DNA of 64,000 nt from Antarcticimicrobium luteum (GCF_004358185.1 NZ_SMUV01000060.1:1-64000), one strand, 5' to 3'; shown: positions 28,010-37,177, counted from the first letter of the stretch. Made by a program: numbers and translations. Notes: generated by a model from the letters alone, not told the origin.

Positions 28010-28040
28010 AAAAAGGGCCGCGCGAGTATCGCACGGCCCC
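28010..28040 (-). terminator. Intrinsic terminator of the rpsF-rpsR-rplI operon
   Basis: On the minus strand GGGGCCGTGCG and CGCGCGGCCC pair, with loop ATACT, followed by TTTTT. It lies 24 bases after the rplI stop. Confidence 0.8.
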
Positions 28041-28063
28041 GATCTGCTTGACCCTTGTGCGGG

Positions 28064-28678
28064 TCAGGAGGCGCTTTCGTCCTCGTCCGATGCGGCCGGG
28101 GCCATATCGTCGTCGTCCGATGCGGCGCCGCCGATGTCGTCGAACAGTTCGGAGATCTCGAAATCGGCCTGTGCCTCTTCCTCGGCCGCCAGTTCCTGGA
28201 TCGACTTGCCCGACGCCTGAAGCTCGGCCTCTTCGGGCGAGCGGGCGACGTTCAGCGCGATCGTGACCATGACCTCGGGGTGCAGGTGCACCTCGACCTC
28301 ATGCACGCCCAGCGATTTGATCGGCTGGCGGATGATGATCTGCTTGCGATCGACCGAAAAGCCTTCCTCGGTTGCCACGTCGGCGGCGTCCCGGGTGGTG
28401 ACCGAGCCGTAGAGGTTGCCGCCGTCGGAGGCCTGGCGAATCACTACGAATTGCTGGCCGCCGAGTTTGTCGGCCAGCGCCTCGGATTCTTTTTTGGTTT
28501 CGAGGTTGCGCGCTTCGAACTGGGCTTTCTGCTGTTCGAAAGAGGCGATGTTCTCTTTCGACGCAGTCAGCGCCTTGCCCTGCAGCAGCAGGTAGTTGCG
28601 GGCAAAGCCGGGCTTGACGTCGACGACGTCGCCCATCTGGCCCAGCTTGGCCACGCGTTCCAGAAGGATAACTTGCAT
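28064..28678 (-). CDS. rplI: 50S ribosomal protein L9
   Basis: 204 residues. The N-terminal rRNA-binding domain ([20 protein letters not shown] and [15 protein letters not shown]) joins a long central helix and a C-terminal domain ending about residue 150. An acidic tail of about 50 residues, rich in Glu, Asp and Ala, exceeds the roughly 150 residues of E. coli L9; such tails are known in alphaproteobacteria. Last gene of the rpsF-rpsR-rplI operon. Confidence 0.95.
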   Translation of the reverse strand: MQVILLERVAKLGQMGDVVDVKPGFARNYLLLQGKALTASKENIASFEQQKAQFEARNLETKKESEALADKLGGQQFVVIRQASDGGNLYGSVTTRDAADVATEEGFSVDRKQIIIRQPIKSLGVHEVEVHLHPEVMVTIALNVARSPEEAELQASGKSIQELAAEEEAQADFEISELFDDIGGAASDDDDMAPAASDEDESAS

Positions 28679-28690
28679 CTGCTTATCTCC

Positions 28691-28918
28691 TTACTTCACG
28701 GCGTAGGGCAGCAGGGCGAGAAAGCGCGCGCGCTTGATGGCGCGGGCCAGTTCACGCTGCTTTTTCGCCGAGACGGCGGTGATGCGCGAGGGCACGATCT
28801 TGCCGCGTTCGCTGATATAGCGCTGCAGCAGCTTGGTGTCCTTGTAGTCGATCTTGGGTGCATTGTCGCCCGAGAAGGGGCAGACCTTGCGGCGGCGGAA
28901 AAACGGTTTTGCAGCCAT
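28691..28918 (-). CDS. rpsR: 30S ribosomal protein S18
   Basis: 75 residues with [32 protein letters not shown] and [20 protein letters not shown], the complete S18 signature. It binds 16S rRNA with S6, encoded just upstream (26 bp), and lies 12 bp before rplI. Confidence 0.97.
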
Positions 28919-28944
28919 GGTTTAGCGTCCTTTCTTCGGGTTGA

Positions 28945-29313
28945 TCAGCGACGTTCGCGGCGGTCGCCACGGTCGCCGCGCTCACGATCGTCGCGTTTCT
29001 GCATCTGGACCGAGGGGCCTTCCTCGTGGCCGTCGACCTTGATGGTCAGGACGCGCATCACGTCGTCGTGCAGACGCATCAGGCGTTCCATTTCCTGCAC
29101 GGCGTCGGTCGGCGCGTCGGTGCGCAGGAAGGCATAGTGGCCCTTGCGGTTCTTGTTGATCTTGTAGGCCATCGTCTTGACGCCCCAGTACTCGCTATCG
29201 ACGAGTTTGCCGCCGTTGTCGGCGAGGACGGTGCCGAAATGTTCGACGAGGCTTTCGGCCTGCGCGCTGGAAAGATCCTGGCGCGCGATCATGACATGCT
29301 CATAGAGGGGCAT
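28945..29313 (-). CDS. rpsF: 30S ribosomal protein S6
   Basis: 122 residues from the ATG at 29313 (MPLYEHVMIARQDLSSAQ). The frame is open further upstream but the family start is here. The S6 core contains WGVKTMAYKINKNRKGHYAF. A charged C-terminal tail, rich in Arg, Asp and Glu (RDDRERGDRGDRRERR), is of unknown role. First gene of the operon with rpsR and rplI. A leader hairpin upstream may give S6:S18 feedback. Confidence 0.96.
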   Translation of the reverse strand: MPLYEHVMIARQDLSSAQAESLVEHFGTVLADNGGKLVDSEYWGVKTMAYKINKNRKGHYAFLRTDAPTDAVQEMERLMRLHDDVMRVLTIKVDGHEEGPSVQMQKRDDRERGDRGDRRERR

Positions 29314-29347
29314 GTAGACTCCTGTTTCTGTCAAGGCGCATTTCATA

Positions 29348-29377
29348 GGTGGGGCCATTTCCCTTCGCGGCCCCGCC
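29348..29377 (-). promoter_or_regulatory. Leader hairpin of the rpsF operon (candidate S6:S18 site)
   Basis: GGTGGGGCC (29348-29356) and GGCCCCGCC (29369-29377) form a 9-bp stem with one G-T pair, about 35-65 bases upstream of rpsF in the transcribed leader. An S6:S18 complex is known to bind leader stem-loops in many bacteria. Whether this one has the required internal loop is not proven here. Confidence 0.4.
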
Positions 29378-29579
29378 ACGAGAGACTGCGCGGTTCGGAT
29401 AAAAAGGTGCGAAAGGATGGCCCCATATACACGTCTGAGCCCTGCGGGCAAGCCCGCATCGGCACAGGCGCGCCGCAAAGGCGGCTGCCCGGCGATTTTC
29501 ACGCCCCCGCCGCATTGCTGACGCAATTCGGACCCGAAATGGCCCTTGGGGACGATGCGCCAGAAAGACGCTGCTGAAT

Positions 29580-30098
29580 ATGGCAAAGATGGATTTCGCT
29601 GGGCTCGGGCCGGCAGGGCCGGCGCCCTATATCGGGGACGGAACCCCACTGCTGATCGCGTTCGGGCCACGGTACCCGGTGGTCCTGACGGTTTTCCGCG
29701 CGGTGGGCGTGTTCCTGATCCTGACCGCGTCGGCCATGTGGTTCCTGCCCGGAAGCCGGTCGGACGCTGACCTCGTGCTGCTGAAACTCGGCGCCTCGCT
29801 GTTCTTTCTGCTCTGCGGGCTGGCGCTGGTGATGATCCATCATTCCGACAATATGCCCGAGGTCTGTTTCGACCCGATCCGGCGGGAACTGCGGGTTCTG
29901 GTCAAGGCCGCCGACGGTCTGCCGCATGTCGTGCTGCGCCGGGGCTACGACAGCCTGGGCCGGGTGCGGTTCCACAAAAAACGGGTCGAATTGTACGATT
30001 TCGACGGCCGGCTGCTGCTTGGCCTGCGTCTGTCCGATCCGGCCCGGCGCGCGGCGTTACGGTCGCAGCTGCGCCAACTGGTTCCGATTTGCATGTAA
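29580..30098 (+). CDS. Hypothetical membrane protein
   Basis: 172 residues with two hydrophobic segments (about 37-57 and 68-88) followed by a soluble, Arg-rich C-terminal domain (PEVCFDPIRRELRVLVKAAD and RVRFHKKRVELYDFDG). The cytoplasmic part looks like a small beta domain. No family is recognised. It stands alone between the rpsF operon and a YceI gene. Confidence 0.65.
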   Translation: MAKMDFAGLGPAGPAPYIGDGTPLLIAFGPRYPVVLTVFRAVGVFLILTASAMWFLPGSRSDADLVLLKLGASLFFLLCGLALVMIHHSDNMPEVCFDPIRRELRVLVKAADGLPHVVLRRGYDSLGRVRFHKKRVELYDFDGRLLLGLRLSDPARRAALRSQLRQLVPICM

Positions 30099-30219
30099 AT
30101 CGGCACCTCTGTTCACCAGGCAACAGCCCCTGTGGGTTTTTACGACCTTGTTTGCACCTGCTGCACAATCAAATTGTGCTGCATCTGCAAACCCGAAAAA
30201 CCACATGGAGATTAATGGG

Positions 30220-30795
30220 ATGAAGACCGCTCTGTTCGCCGCTGCGATGCTGGCAACCACGGCAACCGCGGCATTTGCTGCGCCGCAAAAATACCTGCTG
30301 GACCCGAGCCACAGCCAGATCGTGTTCAGCTATAACCATCTGGGTTATTCCACCGGCTATGGCATGTTCTCGGGCTTTTCCGGTGAAATCATGTTCGACC
30401 AGGAAGATCCGGCAAGCTCCAGCGTTGCCGTGTCGATGCCGGTGACCTCGATGCTGACCGGCTGGCAGGCGCGGTTCGAGCATTTCATGTCGCCCGATTT
30501 CTTCGGCGCCGACGATAGCGAGATGGTCAGCTTCACCTCCACCGGCATCGAGGTGACAGGCGACCAAACCGCGCTGATCACCGGTGATCTGACCCTGAAC
30601 GGGGTGACAAAATCGGTGGTCCTGGATGCGGTCCTGAACCAGGTGGCCGATCACCCGATGGAGGGCAAGCCCTGGGCCGGGTTCAGCGCCACCACGCTTC
30701 TGAAGCGCACCGATTTTGACCTGGGCATGTTCGCGCCCTATGTCAGCGATGAGGTGTCCGTCCTGCTGTCCATCGAGGCGATGAAGGCCGACTGA
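30220..30795 (+). CDS. YceI-family periplasmic lipid-binding protein
   Basis: 191 residues from ATG 30220. A signal peptide ends at AFA before APQKYLLDPSHSQI. The mature part is the YceI lipocalin-like barrel: HSQIVFSYNHLGYSTGYGMF, DFFGADDSEMVSFTSTGIEV and GDLTLNGVTKSVVLD. The family binds isoprenoid-type lipids such as polyprenyl chains. It is convergent with a cytochrome b561-YceI fusion gene, so two YceI proteins are made from one locus. Confidence 0.9.
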   Translation: MKTALFAAAMLATTATAAFAAPQKYLLDPSHSQIVFSYNHLGYSTGYGMFSGFSGEIMFDQEDPASSSVAVSMPVTSMLTGWQARFEHFMSPDFFGADDSEMVSFTSTGIEVTGDQTALITGDLTLNGVTKSVVLDAVLNQVADHPMEGKPWAGFSATTLLKRTDFDLGMFAPYVSDEVSVLLSIEAMKAD

Positions 30796-30844
30796 TACCG
30801 GGTGTATCGATAACCAGTTGCCTTTTTAGAGTTGGTAAATGGTT

Positions 30845-30877
30845 GCCGCCGGACCCAGACGGGCCCGGCGGCTTTTT
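30845..30877 (+). terminator. Intrinsic terminator after yceI
   Basis: GCCGCCGG...CCGGCGGC stem with inner CCC/GGG pairing and loop AGAC, followed by TTTTTC. Confidence 0.8.
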
Positions 30878-30904
30878 CTTGTCCGTGGCCATTGTGGCGG
30901 GGCG

Positions 30905-32140
30905 TCAGGTCGACGGGGCGGGGCTGCGCGTGGCGATGAGGGTGACAGACACCGCAACGCCATGGCCGAGGCTGGCCTCCTCCGCCATGCCCTGACCGAT
31001 GCCGAAGGCCAGCCGGTCGAGGCTGAGCGCGCCCTCCATCTGCGCGGTGTCGCCGTCAATCTCCAGCGCGAAGGGCAAGGCGACCGCCACCTCCACGCCC
31101 CGCAGGCTGAGCGGGCCGCGCGCGGCATAACCGGTCTCGGTCCTGACGATCTCGCCCCGGAACACGGCGCGGGGAAACCGCTCGGCGTCGAAGAAATCGG
31201 CGCCCATCGCCTGGGAGGTGACCGAGCCGAGGGCGAGCGAGGGGATCGAAATCTGCACCTCGACGCTGCCGGCGGGGCCGGGGGTGTCGCGCGGCTCGAA
31301 GGTGATCGCGGCGGTCCAGTCCCCGAAGTGGCCGGAAACCGGTTTGCCCATCTGCTGCACGGTGATCTCCAGCGCGCCATCACGCACCTGCCAATCCGAG
31401 GCCAGCCGTTCCAGCGCCGGGCCACGCGGGGCCTGCGCGGCGGGCGAGAGCAGCCCGGCGGCGCCCCCAAGCCCGAGCGCGCCGATCCAGACCAGCGCGG
31501 CCAGCACCGGCGGCAGGGCGCTGTGGCGTGCTTTGCCCGGCTGCGGGCCGGCGCCGAATCCCGGCAGCATCCGTTGCAGGGTGAAATCGCGGTCGATCAC
31601 GAAATGCTTGAGCGCGCCGGCCACATGCGCCAGCAGCGCGGCGACCAGAACCAGCATGGCGATAAAGTGCAGCCCGCCGGAGATTTCGGCCAGCGCCGGG
31701 CTTTTCGGGACGAACGGCAGCGACTGGCCGAACGGCCAGAGGATGGGGGCAAACCCGGTGGTGGCGGCATGATGTACCCAGCCCGACAGCGGCACCAGCA
31801 CCAGCGCGCCATAGAGCAGCCAGTGCGCCAGCTCGGCCGCCGTGGCCTCTGGCCGGTTTTCGGCATTGAGCAGCCCGGGTTTGGCTTGGGTCATCGCCCA
31901 GAGGATGCGGGCGAGGGCGACAAAGAACACCGCCACGCCGACGGTCTTGTGCAGCGAGAACAGCAGGCCGGCGCGGGCGACATCGGCATCGGTGGCGCCG
32001 CTTGCCGGATCTGTGGCCGCATGGGCAAGTGTGCTGGCGATCCAGCCGAGCGGCAGGGCGGTCAGGATCAGCAGCGCGGTCAGCCAGTGAAATGTTTTGC
32101 TGACCGCGCCATAGCTGCGGTCTGTATTCGCAAGGGGCAT
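30905..32140 (-). CDS. Cytochrome b561 - YceI fusion protein
   Basis: 411 residues. Residues about 1-185 are a bacterial cytochrome b561-type four-helix membrane domain, with haem-ligand His candidates in KTFHWLTALL, FSLHKTVGVAVF and LHFIAMLVLVAALLAHVAGALKH (split). A linker with another hydrophobic segment lies near 205-230. The C-terminal 175 residues are a YceI domain (ITVQQMGKPVSGHFGDW, FDAERFPRAVFRGEIV). It probably passes electrons at the membrane next to a lipid or quinone carrier. Convergent with the stand-alone YceI gene. Confidence 0.88.
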   Translation of the reverse strand: MPLANTDRSYGAVSKTFHWLTALLILTALPLGWIASTLAHAATDPASGATDADVARAGLLFSLHKTVGVAVFFVALARILWAMTQAKPGLLNAENRPEATAAELAHWLLYGALVLVPLSGWVHHAATTGFAPILWPFGQSLPFVPKSPALAEISGGLHFIAMLVLVAALLAHVAGALKHFVIDRDFTLQRMLPGFGAGPQPGKARHSALPPVLAALVWIGALGLGGAAGLLSPAAQAPRGPALERLASDWQVRDGALEITVQQMGKPVSGHFGDWTAAITFEPRDTPGPAGSVEVQISIPSLALGSVTSQAMGADFFDAERFPRAVFRGEIVRTETGYAARGPLSLRGVEVAVALPFALEIDGDTAQMEGALSLDRLAFGIGQGMAEEASLGHGVAVSVTLIATRSPAPST

Positions 32141-32281
32141 TGGGGCTCTCCTGAGTGATTTGTCTTCAGGTTATGTTGCGGCGCGGCGGCGGCAACGGGC
32201 AGCAGGGCACAGACCCGGCGCGCCATTGCACAGAGCGGCGCGGCGGTCTATTCGGGACGCAAAGGCAAGCAGGAGGACGGC

Positions 32282-33223
32282 ATGAGCCGCGCATTCGTAT
32301 TCCCCGGACAGGGGGCGCAGACCATCGGCATGGGCCAGGCGCTGGCCGAGGCCTATCCGGCCGCCAGGGCGGTGTTCGACGAGGTCGACGCGGCGCTGGG
32401 TGAAAAGCTGAGCGCGCTGATCTGGGAGGGCGATATCGAGACCCTGACCCTGACCCGGAACGCGCAGCCGGCGCTGATGGCGACCTCGCTGGCCGCGATG
32501 CGGGCACTGGAGACCGAGGGGGTGGGACTCGATACCGCCGCCTCCTTTGTCGCGGGGCACTCGCTGGGCGAATATTCCGCGCTTTGCGCTGCGGGCGCGA
32601 TCAGTGTTTCCGATACCGCGCGGCTGCTGCGCACCCGTGGCCAGGCGATGCAATCGGCGGTGCCGGTGGGCGAAGGCGCGATGGCGGCGATCCTCGGCCT
32701 CGATCTGGAGGCGGTGCGCGCGGTAGCCTCAGAGGCCGCCCAGGGCGATGTCTGCCAGGCCGCCAATGACAACGATCCGACACAGGTGGTGGTCTCTGGC
32801 GCCAGGGCGGCGGTGGAACGCGCCGCCGAGATCGCCAAGGCAAAGGGCGCCAAGCGCGCCATCATGCTGCCGGTGAGCGCGCCGTTCCATTGCGCGCTGA
32901 TGCAGCCGGCCGCCGATGTCATGGCCGAGGCGCTGGCGGGGGTGGAGATCAAGGCGCCCGCGGTGCCGGTCATCGCCAATGTGCGCGCCGAGGCGGTGAG
33001 CGATCCGGACACGATCCGGGCGCTGCTGGTGGAGCAGGTCACCGGCGCGGTGCGCTGGCGCGAGAGCGTGCAGTACATGTCCGCGCAGGGGGTGACCGAG
33101 GCCTGGGAGATCGGCGCCGGCAAGGCGTTGTCGGGGATGATCCGCAAGATCGACCGCGAGATCGCCTGCAAGGCGGTGGGTACGCCGGAGGATGTGAAGG
33201 CCGTTGTGGAAGCTATGGTGTGA
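32282..33223 (+). CDS. fabD: Malonyl-CoA:ACP transacylase
   Basis: 313 residues, the usual size. Catalytic Ser94 lies in GHSLGEYSAL and His203 in SAPFHCALM. The N-terminal AFVFPGQGAQ is the family opening. It loads malonyl groups from CoA onto ACP for fatty acid synthesis. Followed by fabG after 72 bp containing two perfect hairpins. Confidence 0.96.
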   Translation: MSRAFVFPGQGAQTIGMGQALAEAYPAARAVFDEVDAALGEKLSALIWEGDIETLTLTRNAQPALMATSLAAMRALETEGVGLDTAASFVAGHSLGEYSALCAAGAISVSDTARLLRTRGQAMQSAVPVGEGAMAAILGLDLEAVRAVASEAAQGDVCQAANDNDPTQVVVSGARAAVERAAEIAKAKGAKRAIMLPVSAPFHCALMQPAADVMAEALAGVEIKAPAVPVIANVRAEAVSDPDTIRALLVEQVTGAVRWRESVQYMSAQGVTEAWEIGAGKALSGMIRKIDREIACKAVGTPEDVKAVVEAMV

Positions 33224-33226
33224 GAT

Positions 33227-33273
33227 CGAAACTCTTTTGAAGAGTTTCGGCAAATGTCCTCGAAAGACATTTG
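33227..33273 (+). repeat. Two tandem perfect hairpins between fabD and fabG
   Basis: CGAAACTCTT-TTG-AAGAGTTTCG (33227-33249) is a 10-bp perfect stem. One base later CAAATGTC...GACATTTG (33251-33273) is an 8-bp perfect stem. No T-tract follows. They sit in the transcribed gap and could be processing or stability elements, or a small dispersed repeat. Confidence 0.6.
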
Positions 33274-33295
33274 AGTTAACCGAGAGGGACAGAGC

Positions 33296-34033
33296 ATGTT
33301 TGATTTGACGGGAAAGACAGCGCTGATCACCGGCGCTTCGGGCGGCATCGGCGGGGCGATCGCCAAGGCGCTGCATGGCGCGGGCGCGACCGTGGGTCTG
33401 TCGGGCACCCGGACCGAACCGCTGGAGGCGCTGGCCGCCGAGCTGGGTGAGCGCGCCCATGTGCTGCCGTGCAACCTGAGCGATGCCGAGGCGGTCGCGG
33501 AACTGCCGAAACAGGCGGCCGAGGCGATGGGCGGGGTCGATATCCTGGTCAACAACGCCGGGATCACCCGCGATAACCTGTTCATGCGGATGTCGGACGA
33601 GGAATGGCAGCAGGTGCTGGACGTCAACCTCACCGCCACCTTCAAGCTGTGCAAAGGCGTGCTGCGCGGCATGATGAAGGCGCGCTGGGGCCGGATCGTC
33701 AACATCTCTTCGGTCGTCGGGGCCACCGGCAATCCCGGCCAGGGCAACTATGCCGCCTCGAAGGCCGGTGTGATCGGCATGTCCAAATCGCTGGCCTACG
33801 AGGTGGCGAGCCGGGGAATCACCGTCAACGCCGTGGCGCCCGGTTTTATCGCCACCGCGATGACCGACAAGCTCACCGACGAGCAGAAGTCCAAGATCAA
33901 CGCTCAGATCCCCGCCGGTCGCATGGGCCAGCCGGACGAGATCGCTGCCGCGGTTCTGTATCTTGCCAGTCCCGAGGCCGCTTATGTGACCGGCGCGACC
34001 TTGCATGTGAATGGCGGGATGGCCATGCTATAG
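33296..34033 (+). CDS. fabG: 3-oxoacyl-ACP reductase
   Basis: 245 residues. Short-chain dehydrogenase with the NADP-binding TGASGGIG motif, NNAGI, Ser138/139 in NISS, and the catalytic Tyr152 and Lys156 of NYAASKAG. It performs the first reduction of the elongation cycle. Typical fab gene order fabD-fabG-acpP-fabF. Confidence 0.96.
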   Translation: MFDLTGKTALITGASGGIGGAIAKALHGAGATVGLSGTRTEPLEALAAELGERAHVLPCNLSDAEAVAELPKQAAEAMGGVDILVNNAGITRDNLFMRMSDEEWQQVLDVNLTATFKLCKGVLRGMMKARWGRIVNISSVVGATGNPGQGNYAASKAGVIGMSKSLAYEVASRGITVNAVAPGFIATAMTDKLTDEQKSKINAQIPAGRMGQPDEIAAAVLYLASPEAAYVTGATLHVNGGMAML

Positions 34034-34061
34034 ACGGGCTTTCGACGCGAGTTGAAAGCGT

Positions 34062-34089
34062 TTGCCATTGCGCCGGACTATGCTATAGG
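34062..34089 (+). promoter_or_regulatory. Candidate acpP promoter
   Basis: TTGCCA (34062-34067), 16 bases, TATAGG (34084-34089). A separate acpP promoter is common because ACP is needed in large amounts. The 157-base leader down to acpP also contains repeated CCGGGCC/CCGGGC patches. Confidence 0.4.
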
Positions 34090-34246
34090 CGGCGCATATT
34101 CGAGGGGCAGCGGCCATACACGGCCGGGGCCTGCCTGACCCCGGGCCACCGGGACCGAGCCGCCCGGACCGGGCAAAACCAAGCCACCCCGAGCGGGCAA
34201 GGGCATAATCTGGGGCCAGTGGCCTCAAACGGAATGAGGAAGAGAC

Positions 34247-34480
34247 ATGAGCGACGTCGCAGATCGCGTGAAAAAGATCGTTGTGGAGCATCTGGGTGTT
34301 GAAGAGGACAAGGTGACCGAAAGCGCCTCGTTCATCGACGATCTGGGGGCCGACAGCCTGGACACCGTTGAGCTGGTCATGGCCTTCGAGGAAGAGTTCG
34401 GCATCGAGATCCCCGACGACGCCGCCGAGACCATCCAGACCTTTGGCGACGCGGTGAAGTTCATCACCGAAGCTTCCTGA
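34247..34480 (+). CDS. acpP: Acyl carrier protein
   Basis: 77 residues. Ser37 in [16 protein letters not shown] is the phosphopantetheine attachment site. It carries acyl chains in fatty acid synthesis. A good AGGAAGAG ribosome-binding site precedes the start. A terminator follows at 34519. Confidence 0.98.
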   Translation: MSDVADRVKKIVVEHLGVEEDKVTESASFIDDLGADSLDTVELVMAFEEEFGIEIPDDAAETIQTFGDAVKFITEAS

Positions 34481-34518
34481 TCCGCTGAAGAGTATCAGAT
34501 ACGGATCGTCAGATTTTG

Positions 34519-34552
34519 AAACGGCGCTGCCCCTAGGGTCGGCGCCGTTTTC
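34519..34552 (+). terminator. Intrinsic terminator after acpP
   Basis: AAACGGCGC and GGCGCCGTTT pair around CTAGGG, followed by TTTTCC. It would give a short abundant acpP transcript. Confidence 0.7.
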
Positions 34553-34669
34553 CGTTTCCGGGCCCGCTGGCGGGGCGGAAGCCGCCGAACCGATGCCGTT
34601 TCGCTTGCCCCCATGGGCTGCGGCGGGGTAAGAGCGGTTCTCGAACGAAGTGAGGCAAGAGGGCTGTTC

Positions 34670-35935
34670 ATGCGCAGAGTCGTTGTAACCGGAATGGGAT
34701 TGGTGACGCCCTTGGCCTGCGGGGTTGAGGAAACCTGGACGCGGCTTTTGGAGGGGCAGTCCGGCGCCGGTCCGATCACCCGTTTCGACGCGGCGGCGAG
34801 TGGCGTCACCACGACCTATGCCTGCGAGGTGCCTCTGGGCGACGGCAGCGACGGCACCTTCAACCCCGACGACTGGCTGGCGCCGAAGGAACGGCGCAAG
34901 GTCGACGATTTCATCCTTTTCGGCATCGCCGCCGCCGATATGGCGGTGCGCGATTCCGGCTGGATGCCGGAGGACGAGGAAAGCCGCGAGCGCACCGGCG
35001 TGATGATCGGGTCGGGCATCGGCGGGCTGAATTCGATCGCCGATACCGCCGTGCTGATCAAGGAGCGCGGGCCGCGGCGGGTGTCGCCGTTTTTCATCCC
35101 CGGTGCGCTGATCAATCTGATCTCGGGCCAGGTCAGCATCCGCTTTGGTTTCAAGGGGCCAAACCACGCGGTGGTGACCGCCTGTTCGACCGGCGCCCAT
35201 GCCATCGGCGATGCCAGCCGGCTGATCAAGTACGGCGATGCCGATGTGATGGTCGCTGGCGGCGCCGAAGCGGCGATCAGCGAGATCGGCATCGCAGGGT
35301 TCAACGCCTGCAAGGCGCTGAGCACGAAATACGGTGACGATCCGCAGGCCGCCAGCCGTCCCTATGACAAGGGCCGCGACGGCTTTGTCATGGGCGAGGG
35401 GGCCGGCGTTGTCGTGCTGGAGGAATACGAGCACGCCAAGGCCCGCGGCGCCAAAATCTATGCCGAGGTTCTGGGCTATGGCATGTCGGGCGATGCCTAT
35501 CACATCACCGCGCCGTCCGAGGATGGCGCCGGGGCCGAACGCTCGATGCGGGCGGCGTTGAAACATGCCGGGATCGAGCCGGGGGACGTGGATTACATCA
35601 ACGCGCACGGCACCTCCACCATGGCCGACACCATCGAACTGGGCGCTGTGGAGCGGCTGCTGGGCAACGCGGCGGCGCGGGTGACGATGTCGTCCACCAA
35701 GTCGATGACCGGGCACCTGCTGGGCGCGGCGGGCGCGATCGAGGCGATCTTTTCGATCCTGGCGATCCGCGACCAGGTGGCGCCGCCGACCATCAACCTG
35801 GACGATCCGGCAATCGATTCGCCGGTCGACCTTGCGCCCAACCAGAAGCGTGAGCGCGAGATCAACGTGGCGTTGTCGAACAGCTTTGGGTTCGGCGGCA
35901 CCAATGCGAGCGTCGTGTTCGGAAAGCTTCGGTAA
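34670..35935 (+). CDS. fabF: 3-oxoacyl-ACP synthase II
   Basis: 421 residues from ATG 34670 (MRRVVVTGMGLVTPL). The Cys-His-His triad is visible: Cys172 in VTACSTGAHA, His313 in NAHGTSTMAD and His349 in KSMTGHLLGAAG. It condenses malonyl-ACP with acyl-ACP in chain elongation. The stop codon TAATG overlaps the mltG start. Confidence 0.97.
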   Translation: MRRVVVTGMGLVTPLACGVEETWTRLLEGQSGAGPITRFDAAASGVTTTYACEVPLGDGSDGTFNPDDWLAPKERRKVDDFILFGIAAADMAVRDSGWMPEDEESRERTGVMIGSGIGGLNSIADTAVLIKERGPRRVSPFFIPGALINLISGQVSIRFGFKGPNHAVVTACSTGAHAIGDASRLIKYGDADVMVAGGAEAAISEIGIAGFNACKALSTKYGDDPQAASRPYDKGRDGFVMGEGAGVVVLEEYEHAKARGAKIYAEVLGYGMSGDAYHITAPSEDGAGAERSMRAALKHAGIEPGDVDYINAHGTSTMADTIELGAVERLLGNAAARVTMSSTKSMTGHLLGAAGAIEAIFSILAIRDQVAPPTINLDDPAIDSPVDLAPNQKREREINVALSNSFGFGGTNASVVFGKLR

Positions 35936-37095
35936 TGTGGCGTAGCCTTGCCTCTAACATGCTGACAATCCTTGCGATTGTCCTGTTTCTTGTGGCCGGC
36001 GTGATCCTCTGGGGGCAGCGGCAATACACCACCGAGGGGCCGCTGGCCGAGGCGATCTGCCTGCGGGTCGAGAGCGGCTCGAACATGACCCGGGTCAGCC
36101 GCGATCTGGAAAGCCAGGGTGCGATCGGCAGCGGCACGATCTTTCGGATCGGTGCGCGCTACAGTGAAAAGACCGGACAATTGAAGGCGGGCAGCTTTCT
36201 GCTGCGCGAACATGCCACGATGGAGGAGATCGTCGATCAGATCACCCGCGGCGGAGCCAGCACCTGCGGCACCGAGATCGTCTATCGGATCGGCGTGACC
36301 CGGACCCAGGTGGAGGTGCGGGAGCTGGATCCGGCGACGCGCGCCTTTGTCGAGCGGGCCGATTTCGATCTGAAATCCGGGGAGTTTCCGGAGGCTTTTG
36401 TACAGACCCGCGCCAAGGCGGACACAAGGTTCCGCATCGCGGTGGCCGAGGGCGTGACAAGCTGGCAGGTGGTCGATGCGCTGAACGCCATCGAGGTGCT
36501 GAGCGGCGAGGCCGGTCCGCGGCCGCCCGAGGGCATGCTGGCGCCGCACAGCTATGAGGTGACGCGCGGCATGGAGCGCGGCGCGCTGCTGGCCGAGATG
36601 CGGGCGTTGCAGGAAGAGCGCATCGCCGAGACCTGGGCGAAGCGGCGCGAGGGGCTGCCCTTTGGCACGCCGGAGGAGATGCTGATCCTGGCCTCGATCA
36701 TCGAGAAGGAGACCGGGGTGCCGGAAGAGCGCGGGCAGGTGGCCAGCGTGTTCATCAACCGGCTGGAGCGCGGCATGCGGCTTCAGACCGACCCGACGGT
36801 GATCTATGGTCTGACCAAGGGCGAGGGCGTGCTGGGCCGCGGGCTGCGGCAGAGCGAGTTGCGCAAGGTCACCCCCTGGAACACCTATGTGATCGACGCG
36901 CTGCCGCCGACGCCGATTGCCAATCCGGGGCTTGCAAGCCTGGAGGCGGCAGTTGACCCGGAGGCGACGGATTACGTGTTCTTCGTCGCCGACGGCAGCG
37001 GCGGACATGCCTTTGCCGCAACGCTGGAAGAGCATAACCGCAACGTCGTCAAGTGGCGCCGGATCGAGGCGGACCGGCAGAACAGCGGCGACTGA
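35935..37095 (+). CDS. mltG: Endolytic murein transglycosylase MltG
   Basis: 386 residues. One N-terminal membrane segment (about 10-25), then the periplasmic MltG/YceG domain. The catalytic Glu lies in LASIIEKETG, followed by ASVFINRLERGMRLQTDPTV and YGLTKGEG. It cuts nascent glycan chains and so sets their length. It overlaps fabF by 1 base. It is the last gene before the GTA cluster, a neighbourhood I remember as conserved in Rhodobacterales. Confidence 0.93.
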   Translation: MWRSLASNMLTILAIVLFLVAGVILWGQRQYTTEGPLAEAICLRVESGSNMTRVSRDLESQGAIGSGTIFRIGARYSEKTGQLKAGSFLLREHATMEEIVDQITRGGASTCGTEIVYRIGVTRTQVEVRELDPATRAFVERADFDLKSGEFPEAFVQTRAKADTRFRIAVAEGVTSWQVVDALNAIEVLSGEAGPRPPEGMLAPHSYEVTRGMERGALLAEMRALQEERIAETWAKRREGLPFGTPEEMLILASIIEKETGVPEERGQVASVFINRLERGMRLQTDPTVIYGLTKGEGVLGRGLRQSELRKVTPWNTYVIDALPPTPIANPGLASLEAAVDPEATDYVFFVADGSGGHAFAATLEEHNRNVVKWRRIEADRQNSGD

Positions 37096-37140
37096 CCTGC
37101 CGGTTCCGGACCGGGCGACAATCAGGAATTTGTTAAGAGG

Positions 37141-37161
37141 ACCGCACGCTTAGCCTGCGGT
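37141..37161. promoter_or_regulatory. Dyad upstream of the GTA promoter
   Basis: ACCGCA and TGCGGT (6-bp perfect arms) flank 9 bases and end 16 bases before the -35 box. The position suits an activator site, for instance for a GafA-type GTA regulator. This is inference. Confidence 0.35.
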
Positions 37162-37177
37162 TCTCTGTGCATGCGGC

